Shown: positions 42,320 through 53,799 of the stretch, piece by piece
Position numbering within the stretch: position 1 is the stretch's first letter
Layout of the letters: every line of letters starts with the position of its first letter
NCBI RefSeq assembly: GCF_027244095.1
Contig: NC_069658.1
Coordinates: 264,252,687 to 264,316,686 of the forward strand
Length of the DNA: 64,000 bases
Reading direction: 5' to 3'
DNA from: Hemicordylus capensis
Taxonomy: Eukaryota > Chordata > Lepidosauria > Squamata > Cordylidae
Position numbers and translations under genes: made by a program
Notes under the pieces: generated by a model
Seen by the model: the letters and a program-made list of their open reading frames with translations, nothing else
Database searches by the model: none
What the model was told of the DNA's origin: nothing

Positions 42320-43035
42320 CCTGCTCACTCCTGATTGCTGAGGTTGCACTGGGTATTGCAACTTAGTGGACTTCTGAGGTTATCTCTGCAACTTAAAGGG
42401 CTAAGAAATTCCTTTTGTTTTTCTTTTGGGGAAAACGGAAGTGGAAAGAATGATGAATCCTGCACACCCTGTACCTATACAGAGCAACGAGAATGTGGAA
42501 TACTCTTGCGGTCCTGCTTGTCTGCTAGAGTGGGCAACGTCCATTTTGAAATGGAATTGTTTAAAAAAAACAGGAAATTCATCCAACTTATTTTTTCAGC
42601 TGTTAAAAGCCTGTATAAATTGGAGGGTGGGGGGTGGGGTGGGGCATTGTTTGGGAAATAAAGAGCCTCACATTTCTTCTGTAAAATGCTTAGACTTGAA
42701 TTCTGTATGCAAAGCACATGTCTCCCCTCTAAACTAGGGCTCTTTTCTGAGAGGACACCTTCAGTTCAGAGCAGCCTCTGGGGACACTTCTCTGTGGCCT
42801 GATTTCTGAAGGACTGGCAGGAAGATGGAGCAGTGATGGTCTGAGAAAGCCCTCCTCTTGGTGCCAGCAGTGCACCCAGGCTTGCCAGCTCTGGATAGAT
42901 TTCCCCCCAGTTTCTGCAAAAATCAGGGGATGAATAAGCTGTGGGGAGCAGAGCGATGGGTAAAGCTAGTGGAAGGAAGGGATGCTGGTTTTGCTGAGAT
43001 GGTCACACTGTGTCATCTTTCCATTTAAATTACAG
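42320..43035. other. Intron sequence without recognised features
   Basis: Last intron of locus C. No repeat or exon was recognised; it ends with the acceptor CATTTAAATTACAG. Confidence 0.5.
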
Positions 43036-44942
43036 CTGCCGAGGGGTACGAAGAGGAACTCCATCCAGAGGAGGACAGCTCAGAGAAGGCGGAGCCACCA
43101 GGCTCCCCAACAGGGAGGTCTGAAGGCCCAGATGAGGGGGAAGCCAGCGGGAGTCAGTGTCAGCTGGACTCAGAGGAGCACCAGTTGCCGCAAGCACCAG
43201 CAATACCTCAACGGAAGGGGAAAATCTCTAAGAAGTTCAAAGACCGGCCCGCAGCCTCGGCCACAGCAGAAAGGCCAGGCGTGTGCACTGAGTGTGGGAA
43301 GAAGAACTTGAGTGGGGGCGGGCGAGGCCACAGCATTCCCACAGCAGAAAGACCACACCAATGCGCCGAGTGTGGACGTTGCTTCCGGCAGCGCTCCATC
43401 CTGGCCAAACACCAAAAGATCCACACCGGCGAGAAGCCTTATCCCTGCATGGCCTGCGGCAAGCGGTTCAACCGCAGCTCCAACCTGGCGCAACACCAGC
43501 GTGTGCATACGGGCGAGCGCCCGTTCCCCTGTGCCGCTTGTGGCAAGGCCTTCACCCAGAAGTCTGACCTGGAGCGGCATCAGCGCGTGCACACCGGCGA
43601 GCGCCCCTACGCCTGCCACGACTGCGGCAAGAGCTTCTCCGTCAGCTCCCACCTCGACCGGCACAAACGCACCCACCAGCACAGCCACCAGGAGGAGCCC
43701 CCTTCTGCCACCCCGGCCCCAGCCGCCCACCGCTGCCCGGATTGTGGGAAGTGTTTTGTGCAGCGCTCGGCTCTCTCGAAGCACCGCAAGACTCACTCCG
43801 GAGAGCGCCCTTACCCATGCAATGCCTGTGGCAAGCGCTTCAGCCGCAGCTCCAACCTGGCGCAGCACCAGCGCATCCACACCGGGGAGCGCCCGTTCCC
43901 CTGCCGTGACTGCGGCAAGCGGTTCATCCAGCGTTCCGACCTGGAGCGGCACCAGCGGGTACACACCGGAGAGCGTCCTTACACCTGCGCTCAGTGCGGC
44001 CGGGGCTTCTCCGTGAGCTCCCACCTCGACCGGCACCAGCGAGTCCACCAAGCGCAGGCGGCGGCGGCAGCTGCACACCGTTGCCCCGAACATGTGAAGG
44101 GCTTCCTTCTCAGCACGGGGGGCAAGCAGCTTCTCAAGCACCAACTGTACAGCGGCAAGGGACGTCTCACGCGCAGCGGCCACTGCTTGGACTGCGGCAA
44201 GAGTCTGGGCAAAATCCTGCCGCAGCCACCCGCCCCGCCGGTCGAGAAGCCCTTCAAGTGTGAGGATTGTGGGAAAGCTTTTGCCCAGCGCTCGGCTCTG
44301 GTGAAGCACCAGCGCATCCACACGGGGGAAAAGCCTTTCTCCTGCGCGGACTGCGGCAAGGCCTTCATCCAGAAGTCCGACCTGACCATCCACCAGCGCA
44401 TGCACACGGGCGAGAAGCCGTACCGCTGCGACGCCTGCGGCAAGTGCTTCAGCGTCAGCTCCAACCTGCTCACCCACCAGCGGACCCACCTGGGCGAGAA
44501 GCCCTACGCCTGCGGGGACTGTGGCAAGGCCTTCATCCAGCGCTCAGAGCTCACCATCCACCAGCGCACCCACACTGGGGAGAAGCCCTACAAGTGCAGC
44601 ATCTGCGGCAAATGCTTCAGCCGCAGCTCCCACCTCAACCGCCACCAGCGCACCCACAGCAATGACAAAGCCTCTGCCGGCACTGGGGCAGCCCCCGCCA
44701 CGTTGCTTGCAGCTGGCACTGCCAAGCCTGCCCCTCCTCTGCCCGCCTCTGCTTTCTCGACTTCCTTCCCGTCCCCGAGCCCTCTTCCTGCCTTGCCTTC
44801 CTTCCCTTCCTCCCCATCACCCCTCCCTATCCCAGCTTTGGACCTGCCCTGGCCTCTTTCTTTTCCATCCCGTGGCTTTTCCCATCTATCTTTCCCTTCT
44901 CCAGCCCCTAGTGGGGCCCAGACTTCATCTCTCATGAACTAG
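43036..44942 (+). CDS. C2H2 zinc-finger exon of locus C, 13 intact fingers
   Basis: A phase 1 exon joining 40669-40899 in frame and ending at TAG 44940-44942. An acidic leader ([20 protein letters not shown]) and a basic patch ([11 protein letters not shown]) precede the fingers. A decayed half finger ([15 protein letters not shown]) comes first, then eight intact fingers beginning [18 protein letters not shown]. Two decayed units follow ([10 protein letters not shown].., and [16 protein letters not shown] without histidines), then five intact fingers ending [18 protein letters not shown]. Fingers 2-5 and 6-9 are near repeats of each other. Most linkers are TGEKPY/TGERPF. A Pro/Ser-rich tail of about 90 residues follows ([20 protein letters not shown]). 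Likely a nuclear DNA-binding regulator; no orthologue named. Confidence 0.93.
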
Positions 44943-47639
44943 CCCCTTCCCTTTCGATTTGCTCTCCCCATTGCCTCCTGGTGTTGTCCTGTCTAATCTA
45001 ACTCGCCTCCCTAATTCTTTCCAGCCTTCCCCTTTTTAGCCTGCTTCCTTATTGAAGGAGCCCCATTTTGCCCCATACCACATGTTCTCCATTATGATTA
45101 CTTTGGCCATACAGGCTGAAGCCTGGATTACTATGATCCGTCCACGTGGTGAATGCCACTCATCACAGGCCACCCCATTGGTGGTTGGTTACTTGCATGG
45201 GATGAAATGCCACTAGTACCAGGGAAGACTCTGGTAGTGATGAGACTGCACTGTGTGAATGAGCTCTTCCTGTACTGAGCTGGAGAGTCAAATTACACCA
45301 TCAACAGCCTTTGCTTTTACATGCAGGAAAGCTTTTCTAACGGTGGTGGTGGTGGTGGGGAAGCATGCGAATATCTAGTCTCCTCTCTGACCTCACCCAC
45401 AATCTGAAATGGTGAAGCCCAACAAAAGCCAAACCACCTGATTGCTCTGGCCATGTGTTTTGGCCGCTGAGGTTGTGACAGTTGCTCAATGGAACTATTG
45501 TGTGTGTGTGTGTTTCTGTTAATGAGGAACAGTGAGACAGTCTGCTCAAATGCTGCATTTTTGGGGCTGCCAACAGAGTGATAAGATGCCCCCTGCTGCC
45601 TCCCCTGCCTCTCTCTGCTGTCCACCACCCACCAAAGTTGGAGCAGCTCTTCGCTGAGCGGTGGCTTAGCTGCTGCTCAGCAAACAACCGCTCTGAGATG
45701 GTTGGTCTTCTGCTGCCGCCACCTCCTCCTCCTCGCCTGACATACACACACTTACCTCCATTGCACCAGGATAATAACAAAGCTGTGTTATTTTGTATTA
45801 TCCTGTTACAACTGTGTGAACAAAAGGGGTGGAAATCCAAAAAATGCACTCTTGCACTCTTACCTCCCTTGCACCAGGATAATAACAAAAAGGGGGAAGG
45901 AAGCGGAAGAGGTAATAATGAAAGAGCAGTAGAATACTCCAAGACCCTCTTCCTTCACCTTCTCGTTACTAGTCTGGGGTGAGAAGAGTAGGAGGTGAGG
46001 AGGAAGAGATGGAAAAGGTGGTGGTGGAGCAGGGTCCACACCTGTTTAGGAAACTGGCAATAACTCTTGCCTAGAGACCTGAAGGCCTGGAAAAATTAAG
46101 GGAAAAGTGGGGTTAAGTAATGTGTTTCCCCAAAGCCTCCAGACATTTTGGTGAAAAAAGGGAAACAGTTGTCCTCCTTCCAACTGCACCGCCCCCCCCC
46201 CCCGCCCTGGCCTTCACATCTCTACACTTTCCACTGCAAACAAAAAAAGAAGCATTAACAAGGGGTGGGGGGCAGCATTTGGTTCCCTGTTTCAGACACA
46301 CTGAGGTCTTGGATCACCACTGGGAATGATGGACTCCACTGACTACATCCCACTGCACAATTTATTTTGATTCTCTTGCTCACAAGATCACCTATCACAG
46401 AAGTGTTGTCCCTTAATCTTTTGTTCACACAATGCTGAAAGAGTGAGAAAATGAAAGGGGGATCTCATTCTGCTCTTCTAAACTGTGCCCCCCTTTGGAC
46501 ATAATGGCAAACGTGGCTCCAATGTACCCACAGTTTGTCTCCATCCACCCTCCCCCGTTCACTCGCAGATGATCACAATTCCAGTCTGGGAGCTAGCAAC
46601 AGGGTCGGGACTGGCTGTGCAGGCTTCCTGGAAGGACAGCCCGCGCCAGCCAATAGCATTGCAGCCCACGAGAGGAGCTTCCTCCCTTAACTCTGGTTGG
46701 GAGTTCAGTCCCAGAAGGGATGACACAAGGGTGGCAATGGAAACTTGGTTGGGTGAGTGAAACTCACTACAGACCAAAGATTCATTCCTAGGTTTGGGGG
46801 TGAAATCAGAACTGCGGTTGGGTCCTGAAACCACGGTTCCAATCATACGAACAACATCAGGGACGAACCTGAGGTGAGTTCACCTCAGGTAAGGTTCCCT
46901 ATGGAGTGGTGATCCTAACTGATATGTTGGTGAATGTGTTCCTGACTAATCTAGTTAAAATGGGACTGAGTAGAAAGTTGTGAGATGGGAGGTCCCATGA
47001 CCATATACTTATAGAGTGGAAGGAATCTCGCCACAACTGTGTGAACAAAAAGGGTGGGGATCCAAAATATCTTGGGAGACAACCAGTGTGTATTGAAATT
47101 ACACCTTGAAGCCTAAAACAGTGGTGCTAACTGACGTCAGTGTTTATATAAGGGAGACTGTTCTTTATTCCAGATTAATTAATCATTCTGGAACAAAGGG
47201 TGAGGATTTATCAAACTGCCCCCATAAATGCATATGGGGCATTTCCTTTCCATCCTGAGGATCAGGTGCGTGCTTTCTTCTTTCCCAATCATTTTCTTTC
47301 CCTGTCCACAAGATAGTCTGTCTTTTCCCTCCCCTTCATTCTGCTACCTCTAGCTTTTCATCTGACTTCCCTTCTAATCATTCAGCCTGATCCCAGGCAT
47401 GTTTGCATGGAAGTAATTCCCTGTAAGTTGAATGGGTCTTACTGCCATATAAGTGTACCTTGGATATCAGTTTCAGGTCCTTATGTTGAGTCATCTCCAC
47501 TCTTGACATTTCCACACCAACTGCTTCCAGGACGTCTTTTGTGAGGACATATCTGCAAAGGTTTACATTGATTTGGTAGTTATTCCCTCTGCCCAGGAAA
47601 TCCTAGGAAGACCTGGTCTGCTCATGTGGAAGAATGAGG
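44943..47639. other. 3' flank of locus C and gene-free DNA
   Basis: No AATAAA close to the stop. A (GGT)n tract is at 45341-45358. A direct repeat of TTGCACCAGGATAATAACAA occurs at about 45759 and 45870. A CAACTGTGTGAACAAAA block at about 45808 recurs near 47033, so an unclassified mobile element is likely. A C-run is at 46189-46203. GGAGCTTCCTCCCTTAACTC near 46675 is shared with the element at 57020-57710. Confidence 0.45.
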
Positions 47640-47900
47640 TAGGAATGAAATGGCAGAATTCTGAGGCAGGAGACTGAACTATACCATTTTAGACTGTAGG
47701 TATGGGAATCCCATTTTTTAAATGCTCCTCTAACAAATAGCTCCCTGCAATTAAAAAACAAGCACAGAAGGAGAAGGGCTGAGCTACAAACCTCCTCCCT
47801 GATGTTCTCGCTTATTAGCTTGCAGGGTGTGGTTTTACGTGAGAGAGCATTCCAAAATGGCATCTCCCACTTGCGGTCTAAAATGGCACCGTCCACTCTG
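47640..47900. mobile_element. Foldback repeat
   Basis: TACCATTTTAGACTGTAGGT and TTAAATGCTCCTCT on the left; GAGAGCATTCCAAAATGGCA and TTGCGGTCTAAAATGGCACC on the right. Diverged inverted arms. Confidence 0.5.
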
Positions 47901-49199
47901 CTGCCTGATTCCCAGCACATACTGCTGCATGTGGAGATAATGATCAGGCCAAATTCTGATTCCCGGAGGGCATTAGAGATTTAACCAAGAATTCTCAGCA
48001 CTTTTCAACAAACAATTTCCTTGATACTTTGAGGGAAACGATGACTGTTAAACTGGTATCAGACCACAAGAAGTGTGTAATGTAGACATGCTCTTACTAG
48101 TGTTTCCAGATTCCAGCTGGACCTTCCCTCTTAGCATTGTGACGACTTGCTTTTGACCTTGGTACTGCTGAGCAAGGCACCTTCTCCCATCCAGCCTTTC
48201 CCAGCAAACTGCCATCACCTTGGTGCTGTATATATTAGAATGCACTTATAGAAAGGAACCATGAGAGGTGCTGCTTTGCAGAGCTTCAGCATTTCATACT
48301 TGAAGAAATGGGAAAGACAGACTGAATTTCATTGGCTACTGAATGAGAACAGAGCCCACGGCCCAGCCTCCTCTGGTCTCTGCAGCAAGGAACGTGTGCC
48401 TTGTCGCCAAAGGGCTGTGCCATCTCTGTCCTGAAGAGCTCACAGCCTTTAGCTTGGAGATGTCTGTGTTTTGGGCAAAGTTGTATGTATCCTGCTGAGA
48501 CCTCCCGTGGGAAAAGGCTCTCAAGTTCTCCAGGTTCAAAATGTTCATTATCAACCATCAGAGTTGTGAATTTCAACAAACCAAATTTCTGATGAACTGT
48601 TTCACACCTACAGTACGCACATTGCTGCCTTTTTAATTGTTGTTGTTGTTGTCGTCATTGTCAGGTTTTTTGTACTAAGTGTAAAGTTGGCCAATTTTTT
48701 TATTATTATTAATGCTGATGGAATTTTTCTTGGGGTGGAATTTCTAAACTGTGAAGAAAATAAATGAGGAAGAATGTTGGAAAGTCTTTGTAGGATGTGA
48801 AAAATGCATAATGTAAAACATCCCCACTTGCGGGCTTCCTTGATGTGCCTGGTTGGAGGCTGCATGATCATGATGTTGGACGAGATGGGCCTTTGGCAGG
48901 CCTTTCTAGCAGGCCTTTCCAAAAATGATCTTATTCTCAAATGTTGATTAGCCAATTCTGATGATATCTTACTGGTCCATGTGATTAGTGGACACTGAGA
49001 GTGAGCCTGTGGTGATATCCTCTTCTTGGATGTCCTGATGCCCTCCTAGCACATTGTGATGTGAAACAGAAGGAAGTACATTCTAAAGTATTCTTCAGGA
49101 AAGGAGCTGCAGGCTGATGAAGCAAAGAGCCCAGCCAGTGGGATAGTGAAAAGTCAAGTCCCCTTTGCATTTTGCAGCAGAGAATGGTGGGAATGGGCA
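47901..49199. other. Stretch without recognised genes
   Basis: Includes (TTG)n near 48638-48650 and an AATAAA near 48768. I see no coding exon. Confidence 0.4.
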
Positions 49200-49498
49200 T
49201 ATGAGCTGGTCTTGTGGTAGCAAGCATGACTTGTCCCCTTTGCTAAGCAGGGTCCACCCTGGTTGCATATGAATGGGAGACGAAGTGTGAGCACTGTAAG
49301 ATATTCCCTTCAGGGGAAGGAGCCGCTGTGGGAAGAGCATCTAGGTTCCAAGTTCCCTCCCTGACAGGGCTGAGAGAGATTCCTGCCTGCAACTTCGGAG
49401 AAGCCGCTGCCAGTCTGTGTAGACAATACTGAGCTAGATAGACCAATGGTCTGACTCAGTATATGGCAGCTTCCTATCTTCCTTCCTATGTTCCTGTG
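49200..49498 (+). mobile_element. Composite tRNA/5S-like SINE
   Basis: GAGCTGGTCTTGTGGTAGCA, GCTAAGCAGGGTCCACCCTG, GAATGGGAGAC, and tail GAGCTAGATAGACCAATGGT-CTGACTCAGTATATGGCAGC-TTCCTAT. Confidence 0.85.
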
Positions 49499-50635
49499 TG
49501 TGTATGTGTGCCTGTTAATCCAAGCAGCTCCTCTAAATGTGCTTCGAATACTTTTTAAAATGGTATTTGGACCATGTGTAGAGGGGCCATTTGAATGGAC
49601 CACACTCCCCATGCAATAAAGGGATGTGCTGGGGGGCATTGGGATGTCGTGCTGATGTCCCAGTGGACACACTCTCGGCAACTCCCTTCCTAATTGCGTG
49701 GGCAGGGCTTATATTGGCCACACTGGCCTGATGTCAGGTTGAAAAAAAGGAAGGGGGATTTTTCAGTTTCCTTTCTCTCACTTCCTACACCTCCTAAAAG
49801 TCCCTGAATGGGATCACAAAGCAAGAAGACAAGGGACTGGTTTGAACAATACCACTCGACTCGACTGGCCTTCCCAAGCACATAGTCAGGTGTGTGGCAG
49901 AATGTCTGAATTGACCCTGATGACCCACTCAATCTAACTATTACTTTCAATACTTTGAGGCTGTCATCAAATAGGTGGATGTGGATGGGTGATCAGGCAA
50001 GTACATGGACTTTCAAAAAAGCTTCTGACTAATAGCAGTCATGGGAAAAAAGGACAGTTTTCTTGTGGGTCAGTAACTGGTTAAAAAACAGGAAGCGGAG
50101 AAAGGGATACTTTAACCCTACTCCTTCCATGTCCTGATGCAGATAAAGCCCTTGACACAACACCTTGCAGGTGTTATTTGTCCCACCCAAAAAGTTGCTA
50201 TTCTCAAATGGGAGTCCCCCCCCTCCCGCTGCCCACACAGCTCAAAAAGCAGCTGTGGGGCAGCCTACCTAGATCAGAACCTCAGGGGAAGGGTTGAAGT
50301 CCCAATCCCCCCACACCACAGTCCTAACTCAGATTGGGGCATTGTGCAACTCCTATTCACAGTTGAAAAATCAAGCACCCCACACCCCACTCATGCAATA
50401 GGTATCTTAGCTAGTTTGGTAGCATATCCTTGAATAAAGAAGGGGCTGAAGAGGAGGGCTATTGCCTTCAAGCCCTCCTTGTGGGCTTACTGGAAGCATC
50501 TACCACTATTCCACTGATACTTTGTTTTTTTAATTCAGCACAAGGATTTCCTTGCGGCAAGTGCTCAAACCTGGGCACGTGAGTCTTAAATCAGACCAGT
50601 GTTTGAATGAACAGGTTTATTAAGAATTAAAGTAA
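49499..50635. other. Stretch without recognised genes
   Basis: Small pieces look repeat-derived (AATACTTTTTAAAATGGTAT near 49548; a CR1-like CTTACTGGAAGCATCTACC near 50487). No exon is supported. Confidence 0.4.
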
Positions 50636-50925
50636 AGTTATGCCCTCGAGTTGGTGTCAACTCCTGGCGACCACAGAGCCATGTGGCTTTCTTTTGTAGA
50701 ACACAGGAGGGGTTTACCATTGCCTCCTCCCGCACAGTGTGAGATGATGCCTTTCAGCATCTTCCTATATTGCTGCTGCCTGATATAGGTGTTTCCCATA
50801 TCATACCAGTGGAGAAGCATACCAGCGTATGTATGCGCTGGTATGGAAACATACCAGTGGAGATTCAAATCAGCAACCTCTTGCTCACTAGGCAAGTTAC
50901 TTCCCTGCTATGCCATTAGGTGGCT
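50636..50925 (-). mobile_element. Sauria-type SINE with an internal insertion
   Basis: The minus strand has the box A and B head near 50925-50855 and a GCCAGGAGTTGACACCAACT-CGAGGGCA tail near 50645. In the middle (about 50805-50855) CATACCAGTGGAG is present twice around a small palindrome CATACCAGCGTATGTATGCG-CTGGTATG, absent from the other copies. Confidence 0.8.
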
Positions 50926-51035
50926 TTTTCCAGTTCTACAATGTCCTTAAGATATGGTAACCAGAACTGCATGCAGTATTCCAAATGTGGCCACACCATA
51001 GTTTTGTCATAGGACATTATAATATTAGCAGTTTT
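50926..51035 (-). mobile_element. CR1-clade LINE fragment
   Basis: The minus strand gives PHLEYCMQFWLPYLKDIVEL, the CR1 block after the RT domain. Confidence 0.65.
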
Positions 51036-51113
51036 AGCCTGGTACCCTGGTCTGCCCATCTTGCCATCCCTCTGCCACATCCATTGGCTTACATGTCCCA
51101 CATCATAATGCAG

Positions 51114-51353
51114 GTGGTGCCACACCCACCTGTGCCACTCTCAAACACACATGGTGACACTGCTACAAAAGAGGGCAGTAGCAGTACTGCTGACTCTTGT
51201 GTGATTGCATGTTGCATGCTAGTTCTAGTGGGAATAATGGAAGTAGTGTGCCATATGCGATTGCACAAGGGTCAGCAGTACTGGTACTGCCCTCTTGTGC
51301 AACAGCATCAACACATGTGAGCCCCACAGTGGCACAGGTGGGTCTGGCACCAC
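51114..51353. mobile_element. Foldback MITE of 240 bases
   Basis: GTGGTGCCACACCCACCTGT at the left is mirrored by ACAGGTGGGTCTGGCACCAC at the right. Inner arms (AGAGGGCAGTAGCAGTACTG, CAGTACTGGTACTGCCCTCT) also pair. Confidence 0.8.
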
Positions 51354-52400
51354 TTGCATTTTGCTGCAGAACATGATGTTAGCCATTGTTTTTAGCTATT
51401 TCCAGTTAGGTTAGATGACAGACAGTGAGGATGTTCTCATGACCAGCCTAGGAGCAGCCCAAGCAGGGTTAGGGTGGCCATGAGAAGCAGAGGCCGGAAC
51501 AAGTTCTGGCCCTGGATCTCTCTGCCCTGTTCCGTGCAGCTCCAAGCAGGGTTGCCCGTGTGGGTGCATGGGAGGCACACCGAAGACGACCTACTTGGTC
51601 ATTGCGGGGGAGAGAAGGTAAGTTGAAAGCAGCCTTCCCCCCCACACCCTTTCCACCCACCCAGGGCGATCATGAGAATCTTCCCTGCATATCTGTATAT
51701 TTTAAAACTGCCCATAAAACATAGACCCTTTTCTCCATCTGCCTGAAATTTGGCAGGTCTGGTCTTCTGGAGGGGTTGTAGAATGCCTGAAAGTGTCATG
51801 CTAATTGGATGCAAAACAAAGAAGTTTACAGGCCTCAGAAGAGCAGCTGGTTCTCCTACTGGATGCAGTGGGAAACAAAAATGGATGACATAAAAATATT
51901 AGCAAATGAATAACTAAATTAATTTAGTTATTAAATGAATAACTAAATTCATATAAGAAACATGAATGGCATTCCAGGATTCTGTTCCAGATGACAGGTG
52001 CTGTAAATGCATGATGGATTGATATAGGCTTGATGCAGACATTAGCAGGTGATAATGCTTATTTCCCTGCCATTAAAACTTCACTGGCTGATGTCAGCAA
52101 ATCAAGGTGTTGTTAAAAACACAGGAGCAGGTCAGGCCAGTTTTGTTTTGTTTTGAACTGCAAATGAGTAATGTATCGGTTAAAAATATCCAAACCCCTA
52201 TCTCATGGGGCCAAACTGTGGATGAGGAAATATGTCTTCCTTTCATTCCGTTGTTGCAAAAGTTACATGCTGAGATTGCCCACCTGTATGCAAATTCTGG
52301 CTCCAACACCTAAGCTTGCCAATATGGTAATTAAAACTAATGAGCATTCACCCTTGCCAGGATATGCTTGCTTGAACATGCTCTTTTCATGTCATCCCAG
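51354..52400. other. Stretch upstream of the AGPAT-like gene
   Basis: No first exon or CpG island was recognised. The acceptor-like CTCTTTTCATGTCATCCCAG at 52381-52400 implies a non-coding exon further upstream. Confidence 0.4.
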
Positions 52401-52698
52401 GACCCACGCCCAGCCAAGCTGCTCCGAACACTGCAGCCTCAGCACAGCTGAACACTGCAGAGCGGCAAGCTGTGTGTAAACTACCTCCATGCTACTTGTC
52501 CTCCGGAGAGACCATGGCTCTGTCTCTAGGCCTAGCCAATTTCATCCTCTTCTTCATTGGGGGGTTCCTCCTTTATCATTACAGCAGCACCTTCAGATAC
52601 TACTACAAGGTTTGTTTTTTAATCGGTTGGATGTTGGGCATGTCCCTCCTTGTGCTTCCTCTTGTGGCTTTCCGAGGAAGGGATGTGACAAACATGAG
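52401..52698 (+). CDS. AGPAT-like gene, exon with start codon
   Basis: Acceptor at 52400 and donor GTAAGTGG (phase 2). The ATG at 52514 is in good context (GAGACCATGG). It gives MALSLGLANFILFFIGGFLL, a strong membrane segment, then STFRYYYKVCFLIGWMLGMS, a second hydrophobic stretch, and FRGRDVTNM. The YY(F)K...GW and RGR.V.NM patterns match the N-terminus of AGPAT1/AGPAT2, which acylate lysophosphatidic acid to phosphatidic acid in the ER membrane. Bases 52401-52513 would be 5' UTR. Together with the four exons below the frame stays open for 218 codons. The start is chosen because the upstream in-frame codons lack another ATG. Confidence 0.82.
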
Positions 52699-52889
52699 GT
52701 AAGTGGAGAACTGGGTGGTCTTGTTTATTGAGGGCCCATGTGCAAAAAAATGGCAAAACGAGCACTGGGGGGGGGGGCAGACAGTACCTTTTCAGAGAGT
52801 GAATTTGTGTGGAGCATGAAGAGGGAATTGAGGGGAAGAAGAGTCGAGTTTCAATCAGGCTAGAGAAAAAGAGACACATTTTTATTTGC

Positions 52890-53260
52890 ATTTATTTTTA
52901 AACCTGTATGCCACTTTATCACCCATAGGCCTCATAGCAACTAATGTCAATATTCAAAACCAAATGAAAATACCATCAAAATTCTGTACAATAACACCAC
53001 CGAGACAGAATAAAACCAGCTACACTCAGAGTCTCCCAAAGGCCCAACCAACCAGACATGTTTTAAATGAAAGCTGGGAGAAAGAGGGAGCAGCACAAAC
53101 CACCCAGGTGGCAGTGCTCAAGAGCCTAGGCACCACCATCAAAAAGGCCCTGTCCTGCATGCTAGCCAAGCAAGCCTCTGCAGACTTTAGCATGCAGAGC
53201 AGAACCTCCCTAGAAAATCCAAATGGGTGGATAGACATGTATGGGAGCAGTTAAGGGGCT
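52890..53260 (-). mobile_element. Probable L2-type LINE 3' fragment
   Basis: CACCATCAAAAAGGCCCTGT and GGTGGCAGTGCTCAAGAGCC resemble, in reverse, the L2 C-terminal phrase (KALS..VV..LW). Heavily decayed. Confidence 0.35.
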
Positions 53261-53584
53261 AGCTGCTATATGTAAGGACTAATGGTTGGAGTGTATAGAA
53301 GCCACTGCTGAGCCTGAAAGCTCAACTGCACATTCAGAAATAGTATGTGGCACACATACTGTGTGCATTCTGATGGAGAGCAATCCCAGTAGGTCTATGC
53401 CACTTGTAACAAGCAGTTCTCACACCAAGGACTCTCCTATCCACTTGACTATTTCCCCCTCTAATTTTTACCGGAGCTTTAAGAAAGTGAATCTTATAAA
53501 TGGGATCAGGTGTCAATGGATAATGCTTGAGGATCTGAGGGGTCTGTACATGCAAAAAAGTTAAGGACTCCTAGAGGCTATAAG

Positions 53585-53790
53585 GAGAACATACGAACAG
53601 CCCTGCTGGATCTGGCACAAGGCGCATCTAGTCCAGCATCTTGTTTCACACAGTGGCCCACCAGATGCCTCTGAGGAGCCCACAGGCAAGAGGTATGTGC
53701 ATGCCCCCTTTCCTGCTGTTGCTCCCCTGCAACTGGTATTGAGAGGCATCCTGCCTCTGAGGCGGCCCACAGCCACCAGACTAGATTCAG
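53585..53790 (-). mobile_element. CR1-clade LINE 3' UTR
   Basis: ACGAACAGCCCTGCTGGATC, CTAGTCCAGCATCTTGTTTC and CCCCTGCAACTGGTATTGAG: reverse of the family 3' end. Confidence 0.85.
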
Positions 53791-53799
53791 GAGGGAACT

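Noticed and set aside
43170-44489. A 439-codon open frame on the minus strand
   Set aside because: It is the antisense of the C2H2 finger repeats; regular finger codons leave the opposite strand open. No family resemblance.
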